A DNA stretch of 64,000 nucleotides from assembly GCF_036711975.1 (NCBI RefSeq), contig NC_091972.1:24557001-24621000 (forward strand), given 5' to 3'. This DNA is from Onthophagus taurus (Eukaryota; Arthropoda; Insecta; Coleoptera; Scarabaeidae). The notes under the pieces are model-generated. The model had not been told where the DNA came from. It did not search any database and saw nothing but the letters and a program-made list of their open reading frames with translations. Each line of letters starts with the position of its first letter. Position 1 is the stretch's first letter. Below are positions 49,540 through 60,448 of the stretch, one piece after another. The position numbers were made by a program, and so were the translations under genes.

Positions 49540-50280
49540 TTCAATTATGGACAATAAAAGTAGAGTGGGCTTTTTCCAGCCCTCTCTGTTTCCAGCCTAT
49601 TCCCTTGCTTGCTATGTATCCAAAAATATGCAAAATGTCTGTACTGTGGCCGCTGAAGACATTGGGGCTGATAAAATCCTAACAGCAACCTTACTCAGAT
49701 TGGAGTGTTTGATTGATGTGTTTACTACACTGGTCCATAACAATCTTTTTGCCCACAACCCATCATTTGATTTATAATTTGCCAAACCTGCCATTACATC
49801 CATGTGCATTAACTGGCGTAGGTTGTGTATAAACTCCATTGCGTCTATTTCCTCCGAAGGTGACAAACTGCTTCCTTTACAACAAGAATTCAATAGTGCA
49901 GCGGCAAGATGACTCGGACTTGTAGCAAATTCCTTGCGATTAAATACCTTTTGAGTTATTACATCTTCCTCTTCCTCAGATGTGTAAAAATTTTAAATGC
50001 TACGTATAATTTTTAGTTCTATTTCAGAGAGTGCACTTTGTGGATCATCGGAGTGTTTGATTCTAGGGTAGTTATTAGTGAAACAATAGGATCCAGAATG
50101 TCACGAATTTGTTGTACTTGCGCTCTCCCTTTTCGTGAACAACTAATGTTTGAAGACTGATTTTGTTGGATATTAAGCTTTCAATGCAGTAGAGATGGCT
50201 TTCCCAGCGCGTTTTATATGGTAGTTTCAAACTAACTTTACACTCCTTCGTTTTGCTTATTTCCACAAATAGTAAAGATA
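49540..50280 (-). pseudogene. hAT transposase relic, unit 1 (C-terminal half)
   Basis: Minus strand: KECKVSLKLPYKTRWESHLY, SLISNKISLQTLVVHEKG, then EFIHNLRQLMHMDVMAGLAN and the dimerisation region LSKVAVRILSAPMSSAATVQ, where hAT proteins have SSAATER-FS; here the motif is decayed. The unit ends inside this gene at about 50312. The plus-strand ORFs over 49407-49777 are shadows. Confidence 0.75.
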
Positions 50281-50312
50281 CGATTTAGGATCGTTTTATT
50301 ACATTAACTATG

Positions 50313-50911
50313 TGCGCAATTGCTCGCTTAGACAGCTTGCAAAATGCTCAAGTCAGTCCGCTTTGGATCCCGGACTCTTTTTTTCGAGAGCATACTAGGT
50401 CCTAGTTCGAAAGTAATCCATCTGTGGTTGAAGTCCCTAGATTATCATAGTACCGCGGTTCATGAAGCCTGTGAGAACATAGCTGGGTTATCCATATTTC
50501 AACTGTAAATCACTTTCAAATGATTTATGTTTAAAATAAGCTGATTGGCGCAACAGAGAAACTCTTAGCGTGTGTTTTCGCAATTACGGCAAGTTTTGTA
50601 TTATCAATAATGATTAGATAAGATTTTAAGTTCAGTAAGGCCTTATAACTAATGCTAAACCTGGGCCAAGTAAAGCTAACTTTGTCGTTGATTTGTTAAA
50701 GCTACGCTGAGAGAAATGGATTGTACTATGCACTAAAAATATACTAAATACTAATACTAATATAAAATACTAAATATAATGAATATAATACAATGAATTA
50801 CTGCATGTATACAATGAATTGCTGCATGTATAATATTTTTTCTATAATACGATTCGTACAATCTCTCAGTGTATGGTCCCTTTTATCTTGTATACCATTC
50901 CTTTCTTCAAA
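50313..50911. other. Junction between duplication units
   Basis: About 600 bp without a counterpart in the other unit. Contains cctagttcgaaagtaatcca (also near 35510) and AT-rich tail sequence; the duplication joint lies here. Confidence 0.45.
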
Positions 50912-52035
50912 ACGAGTTACCACCAATTTCATGGCGATTTAAAATTGCCATGTTCCATTATGGTTCCATTGCAAAGTCATACTGCTAACGTCAGCTTAAA
51001 ATAAATCAATTTCAAACGTCAATTCGATTTGTGACTTACCAATTCAAAATACTGCTTTTTAAAACGATTCTTCTGAATCGAACTTTTTCGAAAAATATAA
51101 CTTAAACAAATATAATGCATAAACGCCAAACAACAATAACATTATTAACCGATTAGCTGTTAAAAAATCCTTCTTAAATTTAAATTAACTTTCACAACAC
51201 CTTAAAATAGGCAACCATTTTACAAATGATTGTTCAAATTACACGGTGTACTGGCCCGCGTACTGGTATTTTGATAATTTTGGTATAAGAAAACCTCTCA
51301 ACCGATTTTAACTAACAGTATAATATTCGAAACCTTAGTTCTTGGTCAATACGAAAGTGGGAATGCCCGATTCGAAATCTCTTTCGAATTTCACTAAAAA
51401 ACCAAAATTTTGCAAAAGTACACAAAGATACACAAAAATGCCCTTTTTTAGGTGATCATAACTCGTAAACAATGTATTCAACTATCAAGATCTATACGTC
51501 ATTCAATTCGCCAATGTTTCTTTTATCGAAATCACTAAATTCCCGATCTCAATTCTTTCCTGTGAACGTTGTATAGGCCTCGGAATGACACCGTGTTCGG
51601 CTCCTTGTTTAGACACATATGAATGCCCGAAAGTGTAGCCCACAATAAGCAAAAGATAATTCAGATTAAATCGACTACAACTAAAGAATCTATCTGAAAA
51701 TGTCGTCTACGTTCTTAATATATTTAGACAAAGAGTTTGACTCATCAATTTATTGTTCTGCTATGTTGTAACACAGTTGGAATCACTCACAATGATATAA
51801 GTTAAAAATTTGGAACTATTTGGATTTAACATTTTAAATACATCTGCTATATGATACCATTTTTTAAGAAATTTAACTTTATACTTTATTATACATCGTA
51901 CTTACAATTCTTTTTAGTATTATAAACATAAAAATATAATGATTTCTCGATAAAATAATCACATTCAGACGGCTGTTGAATTGTTAAGATGCTTTTCAAC
52001 AACAGGTAAAAAATATGTTTAGTTTGTAACCATCT

Positions 52036-52125
52036 GTCATCACAACCAATTTCTAAAACATCTTCCAAAGATGACCGATTGAGTAAACTTTTATATTTAG
52101 ATAAAAATTCTTTAGAAAAGGTAAT
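52036..52125 (-). pseudogene. JHAMT exon 1 relic
   Basis: The minus strand reads FSKEFLSKYKSLLNRSSLED then VLEIGCDD, matching the start of JHAMT exon 1 up to SAM motif I (copy 3: EFLIKYEKLFNWTKSEDILE). About 30 residues only; no further exon nearby. It lies just downstream (3') of the JHAMT copy 2 gene. Unit 1 has lost the corresponding part (41180-41200). Confidence 0.7.
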
Positions 52126-52259
52126 TAATTAACGTGAATAACAGTGTTGTAATTATTATGGGAAACTAAAACCGGATCTTGCATATAAAAAAATTAATAT
52201 TTATTTGGTTATTTCTTTGCATCTCAATTTTCATATAATTGAAATAAAACTATATATAT

Positions 52260-52592
52260 TTATAGATGGATGTTTTTTTTAATTTTCAGCTCTACCGGTT
52301 TCGATCATTGCATTCAATCATCTTCGGGAGCCACGTCATTAAACATATTTTTAAAAAACATATCTTGTTTATTATTTAAGCTATTATCTTCTTGATCTTG
52401 ATTACTTACTTCTTCTTTTCTTTGTTACCTTGTTATTTACTCAATAAGCTTTCCTTGTACCACTATACGCCATAAACAAGATATGTTTTTTAAAAATATG
52501 TTTAATGACGTGGCTCCTGAAGATGATTGAATGTAACGATCGAAACCGGTAGAGCTGAAAATTAAAAAAGCTATCCATCTATAAATACATTA
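52260..52592. mobile_element. Foldback element with ~108-bp arms and CTGAAGATGA...CGAAACC motif
   Basis: Left arm from atagatggat through cagctctaccggtttcgatc, aatcatcttcgggagccacg to aaaacatatcttgttta; the right arm is its mirror, ending agctatccatctata. About 100 bp of spacer. The motif ctgaagatgattgaatg..gatcgaaaccggtagag resembles repeat ends of Penelope-like and other insect retroelements. Absent from unit 1. Confidence 0.7.
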
Positions 52593-52731
52593 TTTCAATT
52601 GTATATAAAAAATGGCTTAAACGTTTCGTTAATTTGAATTTAGGTTATTTAATACAAAAATAATTGTAACTAGTTCATAAACGATTTTAGAACATTTTTA
52701 TTTATAAAACCAAATAAATTTATGTAAAAAT

Positions 52732-53647
52732 TCAAGGTTTAGAAACAATTAAAGCTAAAACATTCTTATCATAGAAATAAGTCCCATTTTCATCGTGTTG
52801 TACACATTCTTCAATTTTCTTTAAGAAATCCTCAATGTAACTCGGTCGAATATCCTCAGGAACATGTTTTTGAATGTTATTTATCGCAAGTACTGTTGCT
52901 AAAAAGTAGTATGGATTAAATTGAGTTATTAAATTATTTTTGTGATACTACCAGATAAACTCTTGAATGTTGGATAAACAGATTTAAGTTTATTCACTTC
53001 AGCAATGTCAATAACAAATCCAGCGTTTTCAAATAAACTTTTAATTGTTTCAAAGGGATTCTCCCCGAAATCTGTGAATAATTCTGGAGATTCAGCCATA
53101 TATTTAGACCAACGTGGATCGTTTTCAGCTCTTTGTAGTTTTGTAGCCATTGGGAATGGGTGCGGAGGGAGAACCATTACAACAAAAACTTGTCCATTTG
53201 ATTTTAACATTTTAAATAAATTCTCAGTCCATCTAAAAATAGTGTTGAAATAATTTGAAATTAAAAAGAATTTTTATACTTTTCTGGGTTTGGTACCAAA
53301 TGTAGTGTATAGAACGATATGATATGACCAAATCTATTTTCGTATTTTTTCCATAATCCCTCCTCAGCAATATCTATAGTTGTAAAAGATAACTTAGGTT
53401 TCTTATGAAGTTCATTTGCTACTTCTATAGCTGACGATGCCACATCCGATCCGATTAATTCTTTTAAGTGAGGTTCAACTAACGGATACACAACTTCAAA
53501 AGTAATTTCTCCGTTTGCACAACCTACCTCTAACATATCTTCCGGGTTATCTGACCATTTAAAATAATTTTTATATTTAGTTATTAGTTCAACAGCATCT
53601 CGAATGGTGTTTTTGTTGTGTTTTGAAAATTCAGCTGGATTATCCAT
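52732..53647 (-). CDS. jhamt: Juvenile hormone acid methyltransferase-like, copy 2, intact
   Basis: Exons 53647-53280, 53232-52952, 52898-52732; 816 nt, 271 residues. Same reaction, motifs and exon phases as copy 1. Differences seen include LEVGCANGE for LEVGCASGE, IEVANE for IEIANE, AEEGLW for AEDGLW, MATKLQRAEND for MTTKLQRAEKD, YPTFKS for YPSFKS, and LAINNIQKH for LAANNILKH. No stop or frameshift. Copy 2 keeps two short introns (47 and 53 bp); copy 1 has about 460 extra bases in intron 2. The intron 1 donor is aa|gtataa here and ag|gtataa in copy 1. Likely functional; substrate inferred. Confidence 0.85.
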
Positions 53648-54159
53648 TTTGTTTAAAGAACTGTAACAAGAGTAAAAACTTCAGTTAGATTGTTTTATTT
53701 TAAAGAATGTTTACTATTCTAAATGATCGGTTTAATTAAGTTTAATTAAGTGACTCGTTACTGACAAACGAGTCAATTTAATTCTGTCTGTAAGAATATT
53801 AACAATAATTATTTACTTTCATGTTAAAAATGATTGCGTACATAATTATAGTATACAGCTTTACATTAAAAAGTTTTGATGCAAAGTATTATAGGGGTTG
53901 ATTTTTCAGCCCTTTGTAATAACATTTTCGGCTTATAAAAATCGTCAAAAGGTATCATTTTATTAGTAATAGTTATCTGCCAAATTTCATTCTTCTAAAT
54001 TCCTCCATGGTGGATTTATTAAATAAAAACAATTTTTCCCCTAACTTTAGAGTGCTGTACTCGGTGGAGAAGAGGTTTTGAAGAAACAGTTATATGAAAG
54101 ACCAAAAATCACTCCTTGAAATCTTTCGCATCAATTTGAAAATTTTGAAAATATTGATG

Positions 54160-54410
54160 GGATGGTTTGACGAAAACGAAAATATTTGATATATTGACTA
54201 TAAATGTTGACAGCCTAAGGGAGAGATTGACAATCCTAAAATAGACAATTGATATATTCTATAATAGCAACACAAGCTTTTTGACGGTATAACATCTTTG
54301 ACTGCCAGCGCAATTTAGAAGCATTTACAGTTTGTCAATCTTTATTGGCCATATTGACAATATTTTATTGACAATATATGTATATTGATCGTGTGAAGGG
54401 CGCTTAACTA
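54160..54410. mobile_element. MITE fragment with CGCCCTTCACACGATCAAT end
   Basis: Unit 2 only. The end complement of tattgatcgtgtgaagggcg and inner attgtcaatatggccaata-type sequence recur inverted at 62881-63030. Repeated ttgac/gtcaa motifs. Non-coding. Confidence 0.6.
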
Positions 54411-54579
54411 AATAACATCAGAATGTGTAAGAACATTGATAGTGGTTTTAATAGTTTAACGACTATCAATAATAAAAATTATTTAAATTTTGAATTTAAT
54501 ATTTTAGACCATATTTTTGATGTTACATTTTTATTTATTATTTTAATAATAATAATATTTCTATGGAAACAATATACAG

Positions 54580-55230
54580 TGTGTTAATTAATTATCGTAC
54601 CCGACAAAGTATGCAACCAATATCACAGATTGATATAACAACGCGACGAAAGTTTTTCTAAAAACGATGGCGACAATTTATTAACTTTAGAAGCCTTTTA
54701 AAAAATATTTAGATATATTTTAATAATTAAAGGAATATTTTAACATGTTCGCGCAAGCATGCATCACCGGTGGGTCACACTCGATTGTCCCATCTCACTG
54801 AACGTCAATTTGCTTATTGATTTACCGCTTAAAGCAACCGCTAGAAACAACGATAGTTCCGATAGTTCGTTAGTTTAAAATTATCCAAGCTACCACCAAG
54901 GTTTATATATTAAAGGTTGTCTAAGTACCTATGCTGCAATACTTTGATTTAGTTTGTGGGCGCGGGGCAAGAGCAGGAGTGTTTCGTGACGTAAGCGATC
55001 ACGGATTGCGCACGCAACCTCATAGCCATGTGGTGCTCCGTGCATTTGTTTAATTTGAATTGCTTGGCGGTATTATTTTCCACATGTGACGTAATGCGCA
55101 GTATGGTTGCGTACGAATCTAGACAACCTCTTATATATAAACCTTGAGCTACCACTACATATTGAGATATGCAGCCAATATTACACAGGTAACCCACGTG
55201 TTACGATAATTAATTAACACAGTGTATATC
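54580..55230. mobile_element. TA-flanked TIR element
   Basis: Ends cagtgtgttaattaattatc and gataattaattaacacag(tg), between TA dinucleotides. An inner inverted pair (aggtttatatattaaaggtt / aacctcttatatataaacct) makes most of it palindromic. An 82-codon minus ORF in it has no recognisable product. Unit 1 lacks it (47440-47470 continuous). Confidence 0.75.
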
Positions 55231-55763
55231 ACATACAGACAGAATATTAAAATAATAACTAAATTTAAAAAATACAATAAAATTAGATAACGCCACAAAC
55301 ATAATCGAGTATGTTCTTATCTATGTACACATATCTAAGGATATAGATAAAGCTCACTATTATTGAGTTAATCTCATTTATAAATGCTCAACTTACATAT
55401 TCAATGTTGTTTTAGAACTATATACTTACAGTTTAAAATTTTTTTTAATGTACTTTGGGGAAGCCGCGGTCATAAACTGCCTCAAGGTTACTAAATATAC
55501 AGAGACAGAGCCGACAGAGCGTACTTTGAACTTCAATAAGGCACGTGACTAATTCACCCGCGCACTCTTCTTGTTTAAATTAAAAATAATTGCGAGAAAT
55601 GAATTGTGTCATTGTGTAATATATATGTAATAGGTATATAAAATAAATCTACAACAAATAAAATATATAAAATTTAATATCAAGTATACCGGGTGTCTTA
55701 TCGCTTGTGGCTTTTTAACTACGGCTTTTGAAGATAGAAATTCCAAATTCGATATGTATTAAG

Positions 55764-56456
55764 CATTGTGGTCTTATATATAATCTAGAGTGCGTATGCT
55801 GTTGTCCCCACCACGCCTAAAATGAAGCCAGAAAGGTCGCCATGTTAGATGTACCAACTTAGCGGAAAATTCGAAATTCTTATTTATACTTTTGCAAGAA
55901 TTTACATTATTATAAACTGGAAATACAGAAAATAATAACCAAAACAAAACACATTAATTTTTTATTGATAAATAATTATTAATTATATAATATTTTAAAA
56001 GAACTTAATAATTTTTAACAATATCCCTTATAATTAACATAAACTAAGAAGAAAATATTTAAAACAATTCTGATTGATCACGTTAAACTTGCTTATAAAT
56101 AATTGTTAGTTTATTTTAAAAGAACTGAACATTCCTTAATAATAAACTTTACTTGAATTTCAATTGTTAATTTCAAGTTATGTAACCAGAAACATTTTAT
56201 GGGCTGTTGTAAATAATCTTCCAACCTACCAAATTATAAAAAAATATATGTGACACAAAAAGAATTCGAATACCTTCAACAATTTTAATAGAAATAACAA
56301 TATTTTTATGAGATTATGAGAATTGTGAGGTTACAATTGTAGATAGAGACTTGAAACTATAGCTAAGTTCAGGTCGGTACATCCAACATGTCTGCCTTTC
56401 TGACTACCGCCACCACCACCACATACGCACTCTAGATTATATATAAGAACTCAATG
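55764..56456. mobile_element. 693-bp hAT-like MITE with 8-bp target duplication
   Basis: Ends cattgtggtcttatatataa and ttatatataagaactcaatg; flanks gtattaag at 55756-55763 and 56457-56464. About 80-bp TIRs (tctagagtgcgtatg...). Non-coding. Inserted in the left end of the 55687 element; the right end of that element shows the uninterrupted sequence (inverse of atatgtattatgccactg near 59770). Confidence 0.9.
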
Positions 56457-57089
56457 GTATTAAGCCACCCAACTTGGCCAGGTGGTGATCATGTCAAATA
56501 AATTTTTTATTGCATGATTTGCAAATAATTTGCAGAAATGTAAAAAATTATGAAAATTTATGGTTTTATTTTTTTTTTCACATTTTTTATATGATGTGGG
56601 AGTCATAGTAAAGTAAATTCACACTAAAAATTTGCGATTTGTTCAATATTTACGACAAAAATTAAGAAAAATTAAATGGCAGTTAAATTTATGGTACCGT
56701 GGACCGAGACTAGTGATGGGTAAACAGCCGGTAAATATTTTTTTTGTAAATACCCTGGAAATATACCTGGTATTTACCCAAAATGGGAATATACTCGGGT
56801 AAATAAATTCCAAAGATTGACTCTTAAAATAAATGTATTTTTCATGAAAAAAGGTAACAAAAACGTATTCTTATCAAAAAAATTTTAAGTCTGAAGTCAA
56901 AATAACTGCTACAAAATTATTTCGAAACCTTGTTTGCATTTTCAACCTAGAGTTCTTCGCCGGAGTCGGATAACCTGTTAATGACAGGCTCAGGCGCAGT
57001 CGTCACTTCATCTTCTGTGCTTCCTTCGATGGGTTCATTTACTACGTAGAAGAAAATAAAATAATACCAGAATACCAGTACGGTTTCAG

Positions 57090-57870
57090 AAAAGAGAGCG
57101 GGGCGGTTATGCAAGCGAAAAATCTCGCAGATGAAGTGGAAAAAGCACAGAGAAAACGAAGAAACGTATACGCGTCCTACTGGACATGGAGAAAGCCTAC
57201 GAGGACGTAGAGAGTGGGACTCCTGCACAACGTGGGAAACATAGGCACGCCAGAATACCTACAACAGATGATTGCATCATTTCTAGAAGACAGAAGCTTC
57301 CGAATAAGGATAGAAGATGAGCTATAAACTAGAAAGGTGGCGGCAGAGCGGTGACACGGACATTGCGATAATAACACAACGGATAGGCTATTGGCACGCG
57401 ATGACAAAATCAGAAAAGGCTACTGATAACATAATAACATGGAAATGAAACACAACCAGAAGGAAGGATACCTTTACACGTTAAGGACAGGAATAACAGA
57501 AAACGGGAGACCTGGGTTTGAGTCCCGACACTGCTAATTTTTCCTTTCTGTTATTCCTGTCTTTAACGTGTAAAGGTATCCTTCCTTCTGGGTGTGTTTC
57601 CTTTATATGTTACATACACGTTTATATTAATTCCAATTATTATATAATAACATGGGCCAAGAAATGGAAGATGAAAATATACACAGGAAAAACCGAGGTA
57701 ACAAGATTAGCTGGTAGAAAATACGCAGAAGAAAAAATCAGAATCGGAGACACCATAGTAAAAATGAAAAACGACATCACCTACCTAGGAATAACATTCA
57801 ATAAAAGGAACAACTTTAAAAGGCACGCGAAAACCAGAAAGGCTCTCGCCAATAAAACATACTAGACTTT
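57090..57870 (+). pseudogene. LINE reverse-transcriptase relic, unit 2
   Basis: Paralogue of 48340-49140: QYGFRKESGAV, KNLADEVEKAQRKRRN, blocks of the palm domain with stops, then after the SINE-like insert WAKKWKMKIYTGKTEVTRLA, ITYLGITFNKRNNFKRHAKT, RKALANKTY. More upstream sequence is preserved than in unit 1 (GFRKESGAV block). Confidence 0.75.
57443..57643. mobile_element. 201-bp palindromic SINE-like insert with 12-bp target duplication
   Basis: Flanked by ataataacatgg at 57431-57442 and 57644-57655; unit 1 has the single empty copy at 48921. Arms gaaggaaggatacctttaca / tgtaaaggtatccttccttc enclose acctgggtttgagtcccgac, close to the Pol III B box GGTTCGANTCC. No A box or full tRNA fold could be made, so it is not a tRNA gene. 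Confidence 0.8.
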
Positions 57871-58439
57871 ACCATCTAATCAACAAGGAATACCTAGAAA
57901 AAGAAGAGAGAAGCAGATTGATAACGAAGACAGTAGAACCGTAGATCACATACGGAATGGAAATTTGGACAGCGAAAAATGAGAAAATCGGGAAACAACT
58001 ATAAGGAAACATTATGAGAAAACTAAAACAAGCAGGAGAATACAACAGGAAAACAAAAAATGACACAATACGAATGGAACCAAACAGGATACCCATATAG
58101 GAAAAGGCAGAAACACAAAGAGAGAAAATGAAGGAAACTAGGAACAACCTATAAGGTCAAAAAGATTACTAAATAAAAAGCAACTAATTCATATAGAAGT
58201 CTGAAAATTAGTGGAAAAGTCAGAAGAATAAAAAGAAAAAGATGGGTTCGTTTGTAGTTGCCTTTGTTTGTTCTTTCGTTTGTATTACTTCAGAATTGTT
58301 TAATTTCAAATTATGGGCAATAAAAGCAGCCCTCCAGCCCTCTTTGTTTCCGGCCTATTCCTTTTCTTGCTATATATCCATGAAAATGTTGAATGTCCGT
58401 TCTGTGGCCACTGAAGACATTGGGGCTGATAAAATCCTA

Positions 58440-59640
58440 ACAGCAACCTAACTCAGATTCCAATAATCCAATAATCTTTTTGAACCCACAATCCATCATT
58501 TGATTTATAATTTGCCAAATTTGCCATTACATCCAAGTGCATTAACTGGGGTAGGTTATGTATAAACTCCATTGCGTCTATTTCCTCCGACGGTGACAAA
58601 CTGCTTCCTTTAGAATAAGGATTCAGTAGTGCAGCGGCAACATGAATTGACTTGTAGCAAATTCCTTGCGATTAAATACCTTTTGAGTTATTACATCTTC
58701 CTCTTCCTAGGGTAGTTATTAGTGAAACAATAGGATCCAGAATATCACGAATTTGTTGTACTTGCGCTCAGAAAGCGTCATCTTGTAAACGAGGTTTTAT
58801 ATCTTTATCCAACGACGTTGCCTTTTAGTGAACAACTAAAGTTTGAAGACTTACTTTGTTGAATATTAAGCTTTCCATGCAGTAGAGATGGCTTCCCCAG
58901 CGCGTTTTACATGGTAGTTTCAAACTAACTTTACATTCCTTCGTTTTGATTATTTCTACAAATAGAAAAGATAAGATATAGGATCGTTTTATTGCATTAA
59001 CTATGTGTGTAGTGTCTGTTATTAACTTCTGTATAGGTGGAAAATTTAAGATATCGTTGCACAGAAGATGAAGAGTATGAGCCATGCAATCCAGTGGTAC
59101 GATATTGTCTCCGATTGCCACAAGGAACTTTTCGGTTCGCGTTTTGATATCACAAACTTTACTATGTTACTATGTTTACAGCTGTTTCGGTTGCTGATCA
59201 ATTATGCTTTTCATATCCACATATTCTGTATCCAAAAAAGTTCTGGATAATTTCTTTCTGATTGGCAAGATATATATCGGGTTAAGCATTTTAAAAAATT
59301 TCTACCACAGTGGGTATCCAACCATAGATAACCATAATAATAGGAGAACCAGTTGCATATATGGCAGGAGCCAGCGTTTTATGCATTTTATCCTGTTTAT
59401 AAAATTGATATTACTAAAAAGCGCGTTTTCATTAACCTGTAATATGTCAGTAAAGTATTCCATGGTTCTGGATCTAGATTACGGTTCACAAGGGCTATCA
59501 GCTGTTGGTTCCCGGGCAGATGGAGATGCAACATCATTTGAAGCGGTAGTGGACTCTTTCATAGATGTAATTCGTTGCGAAATGGTGGTTGAATCCGCCT
59601 TTTAATTTCCACTGGGCACTTAACACATTGGTTAATATGT
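58440..59640 (-). pseudogene. hAT transposase relic, unit 2
   Basis: Reading on the minus strand from 59600: SMKESTTASNDVASPSARE-like lead, broken middle, then IGDNIVPLDCMAHTLHLLCN, KLITDTTHIVNAIKRSYILS, KECKVSLKLPCKTRWGSHLY, SLIFNKVSLQTLVVH, and C-terminal pieces near 58600-58450. The order C-AHTLHLL ... KTRWGS is that of hAT (ZBED-like) transposases. Frameshifts and an internal deletion near 58700 compared with unit 1. Confidence 0.75.
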
Positions 59641-59884
59641 GTATCGTCATTTTATTGGTGTTTGCGAAATATTCCTCGTCATTTTTAACATTTTTGCAAG
59701 TTATTCGCAAAACGTGAAATAAAAAATTTATTTGACATGATCACCACCTGGTCAAGTACAGTGGCATAATACATATCAAATTTGGAGTTTCTATTTTGAA
59801 ATTTAGACGTCATAAATGCCTATACCACAACCGATGGGACACCCGGTATATTATTTTAAAACCTTATTTTAAACCTTAAACGTA

Positions 59885-60350
59885 AAAAACGTTGGAGCAA
59901 TCAATCTTTACGTATCTCATAAACTAATCGAGATATCGTTATGAAATAAAAAGCAATTTAAAGTGAATTTATTTAGTATTTAAAACTTTGAAGATCATTT
60001 CTTGGAATCTTCAAACTTCCAACTTACGGTTTTTTGAATGCAAGCTTCCATAATCTTTAATATAAATAGTAGGGTAATTAATCGTTACATATCTCAAAAA
60101 CTAATTGAGATGTTGTTGTGCAATAAATAGCCATTTAAAGCAAATTTATTTAGTATTTAATATTTTGAAGATCATTTCTTGGAATCTTTAAATTTCGTAG
60201 TTAAGTTTTTTTTTGTCCGCAAATTTGACAACCTGAAACATAATTGTTATGTAATAAATTATTATGTATCTCAAATACTAATTGAGATATCGTTATGAAA
60301 TAAAAAGCAATTTATAGCAAATTTATTTAGTATTTAATGGTTTCATGGAT
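59885..60350. repeat. Three tandem copies of a 177-bp repeat
   Basis: The mark atctcanaaactaatngagat occurs at 59914, 60091 and 60268, exactly 177 bp apart; gcaaatttatttagtattta follows each. The mark itself is an imperfect palindrome. Lies between unit 2 and the 3' end of JHAMT copy 3. Confidence 0.88.
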
Positions 60351-60448
60351 TTAATGATCTTTAAATCATATCTTAGAATGTTAATATGAGTTTTTCCATT
60401 ATAATATCAACACAATTGTTGTCTTATTATAATTATAAATAATAATAA

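Larger units (their letters stand above)
36468..50312. repeat. Segmental duplication, unit 1 (holds JHAMT copy 1)
   Basis: Collinear with unit 2 (50912-59010). Matching landmarks: 36468 cgagttaccacc / 50912; 38280 acatcgtacttacaattc / 51893; JHAMT genes 41277-42645 / 52732-53647; 46796 gtgactggttactgacaaac / 53750; LINE relic 48340 / 57130; hAT relic 49540-50280 / 58310-58985. Unit 1 is larger because it carries a satellite and three TE insertions absent from unit 2. Flanking sequence is similar enough to align by eye throughout, so the duplication is fairly recent relative to the TE relics it contains. Confidence 0.85.
50912..59010. repeat. Segmental duplication, unit 2 (holds JHAMT copy 2)
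   Basis: Direct repeat of 36468-50312, see there for landmarks. It lacks the satellite, pogo-like, hAT-like and TTAA elements of unit 1 and has its own later insertions (52260-52592, 54580-55230, 55764-56456, 57443-57643). Homology ends at about 59010 inside the hAT transposase relic, which continues here to 59640. Confidence 0.85.
55687..59853. mobile_element. 4.2-kb element with ~150-bp ACCGGGTGTCCCATCGGTT inverted ends
   Basis: Left end accgggtgtcttatcgcttg; right end caaccgatgggacacccggt; subterminal match continues through aggtggtgatcatgtcaaat near 56480 and its inverse near 59745. It contains the LINE relic, the hAT transposase relic and two further insertions. Whether the hAT relic is its own gene is unclear: hAT TIRs are usually much shorter, so this may be a composite or a hAT inside another element. 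Confidence 0.6.

Noticed and set aside
53005..53253. Plus-strand 82-codon ORF
   Set aside because: Exact antisense of JHAMT copy 2 exon 2.
57510..57545. tRNA-like T-arm (gggtttgagtcccgac)
   Set aside because: No acceptor, D or anticodon arms can be folded; it is the loop region of the palindromic SINE-like insert.
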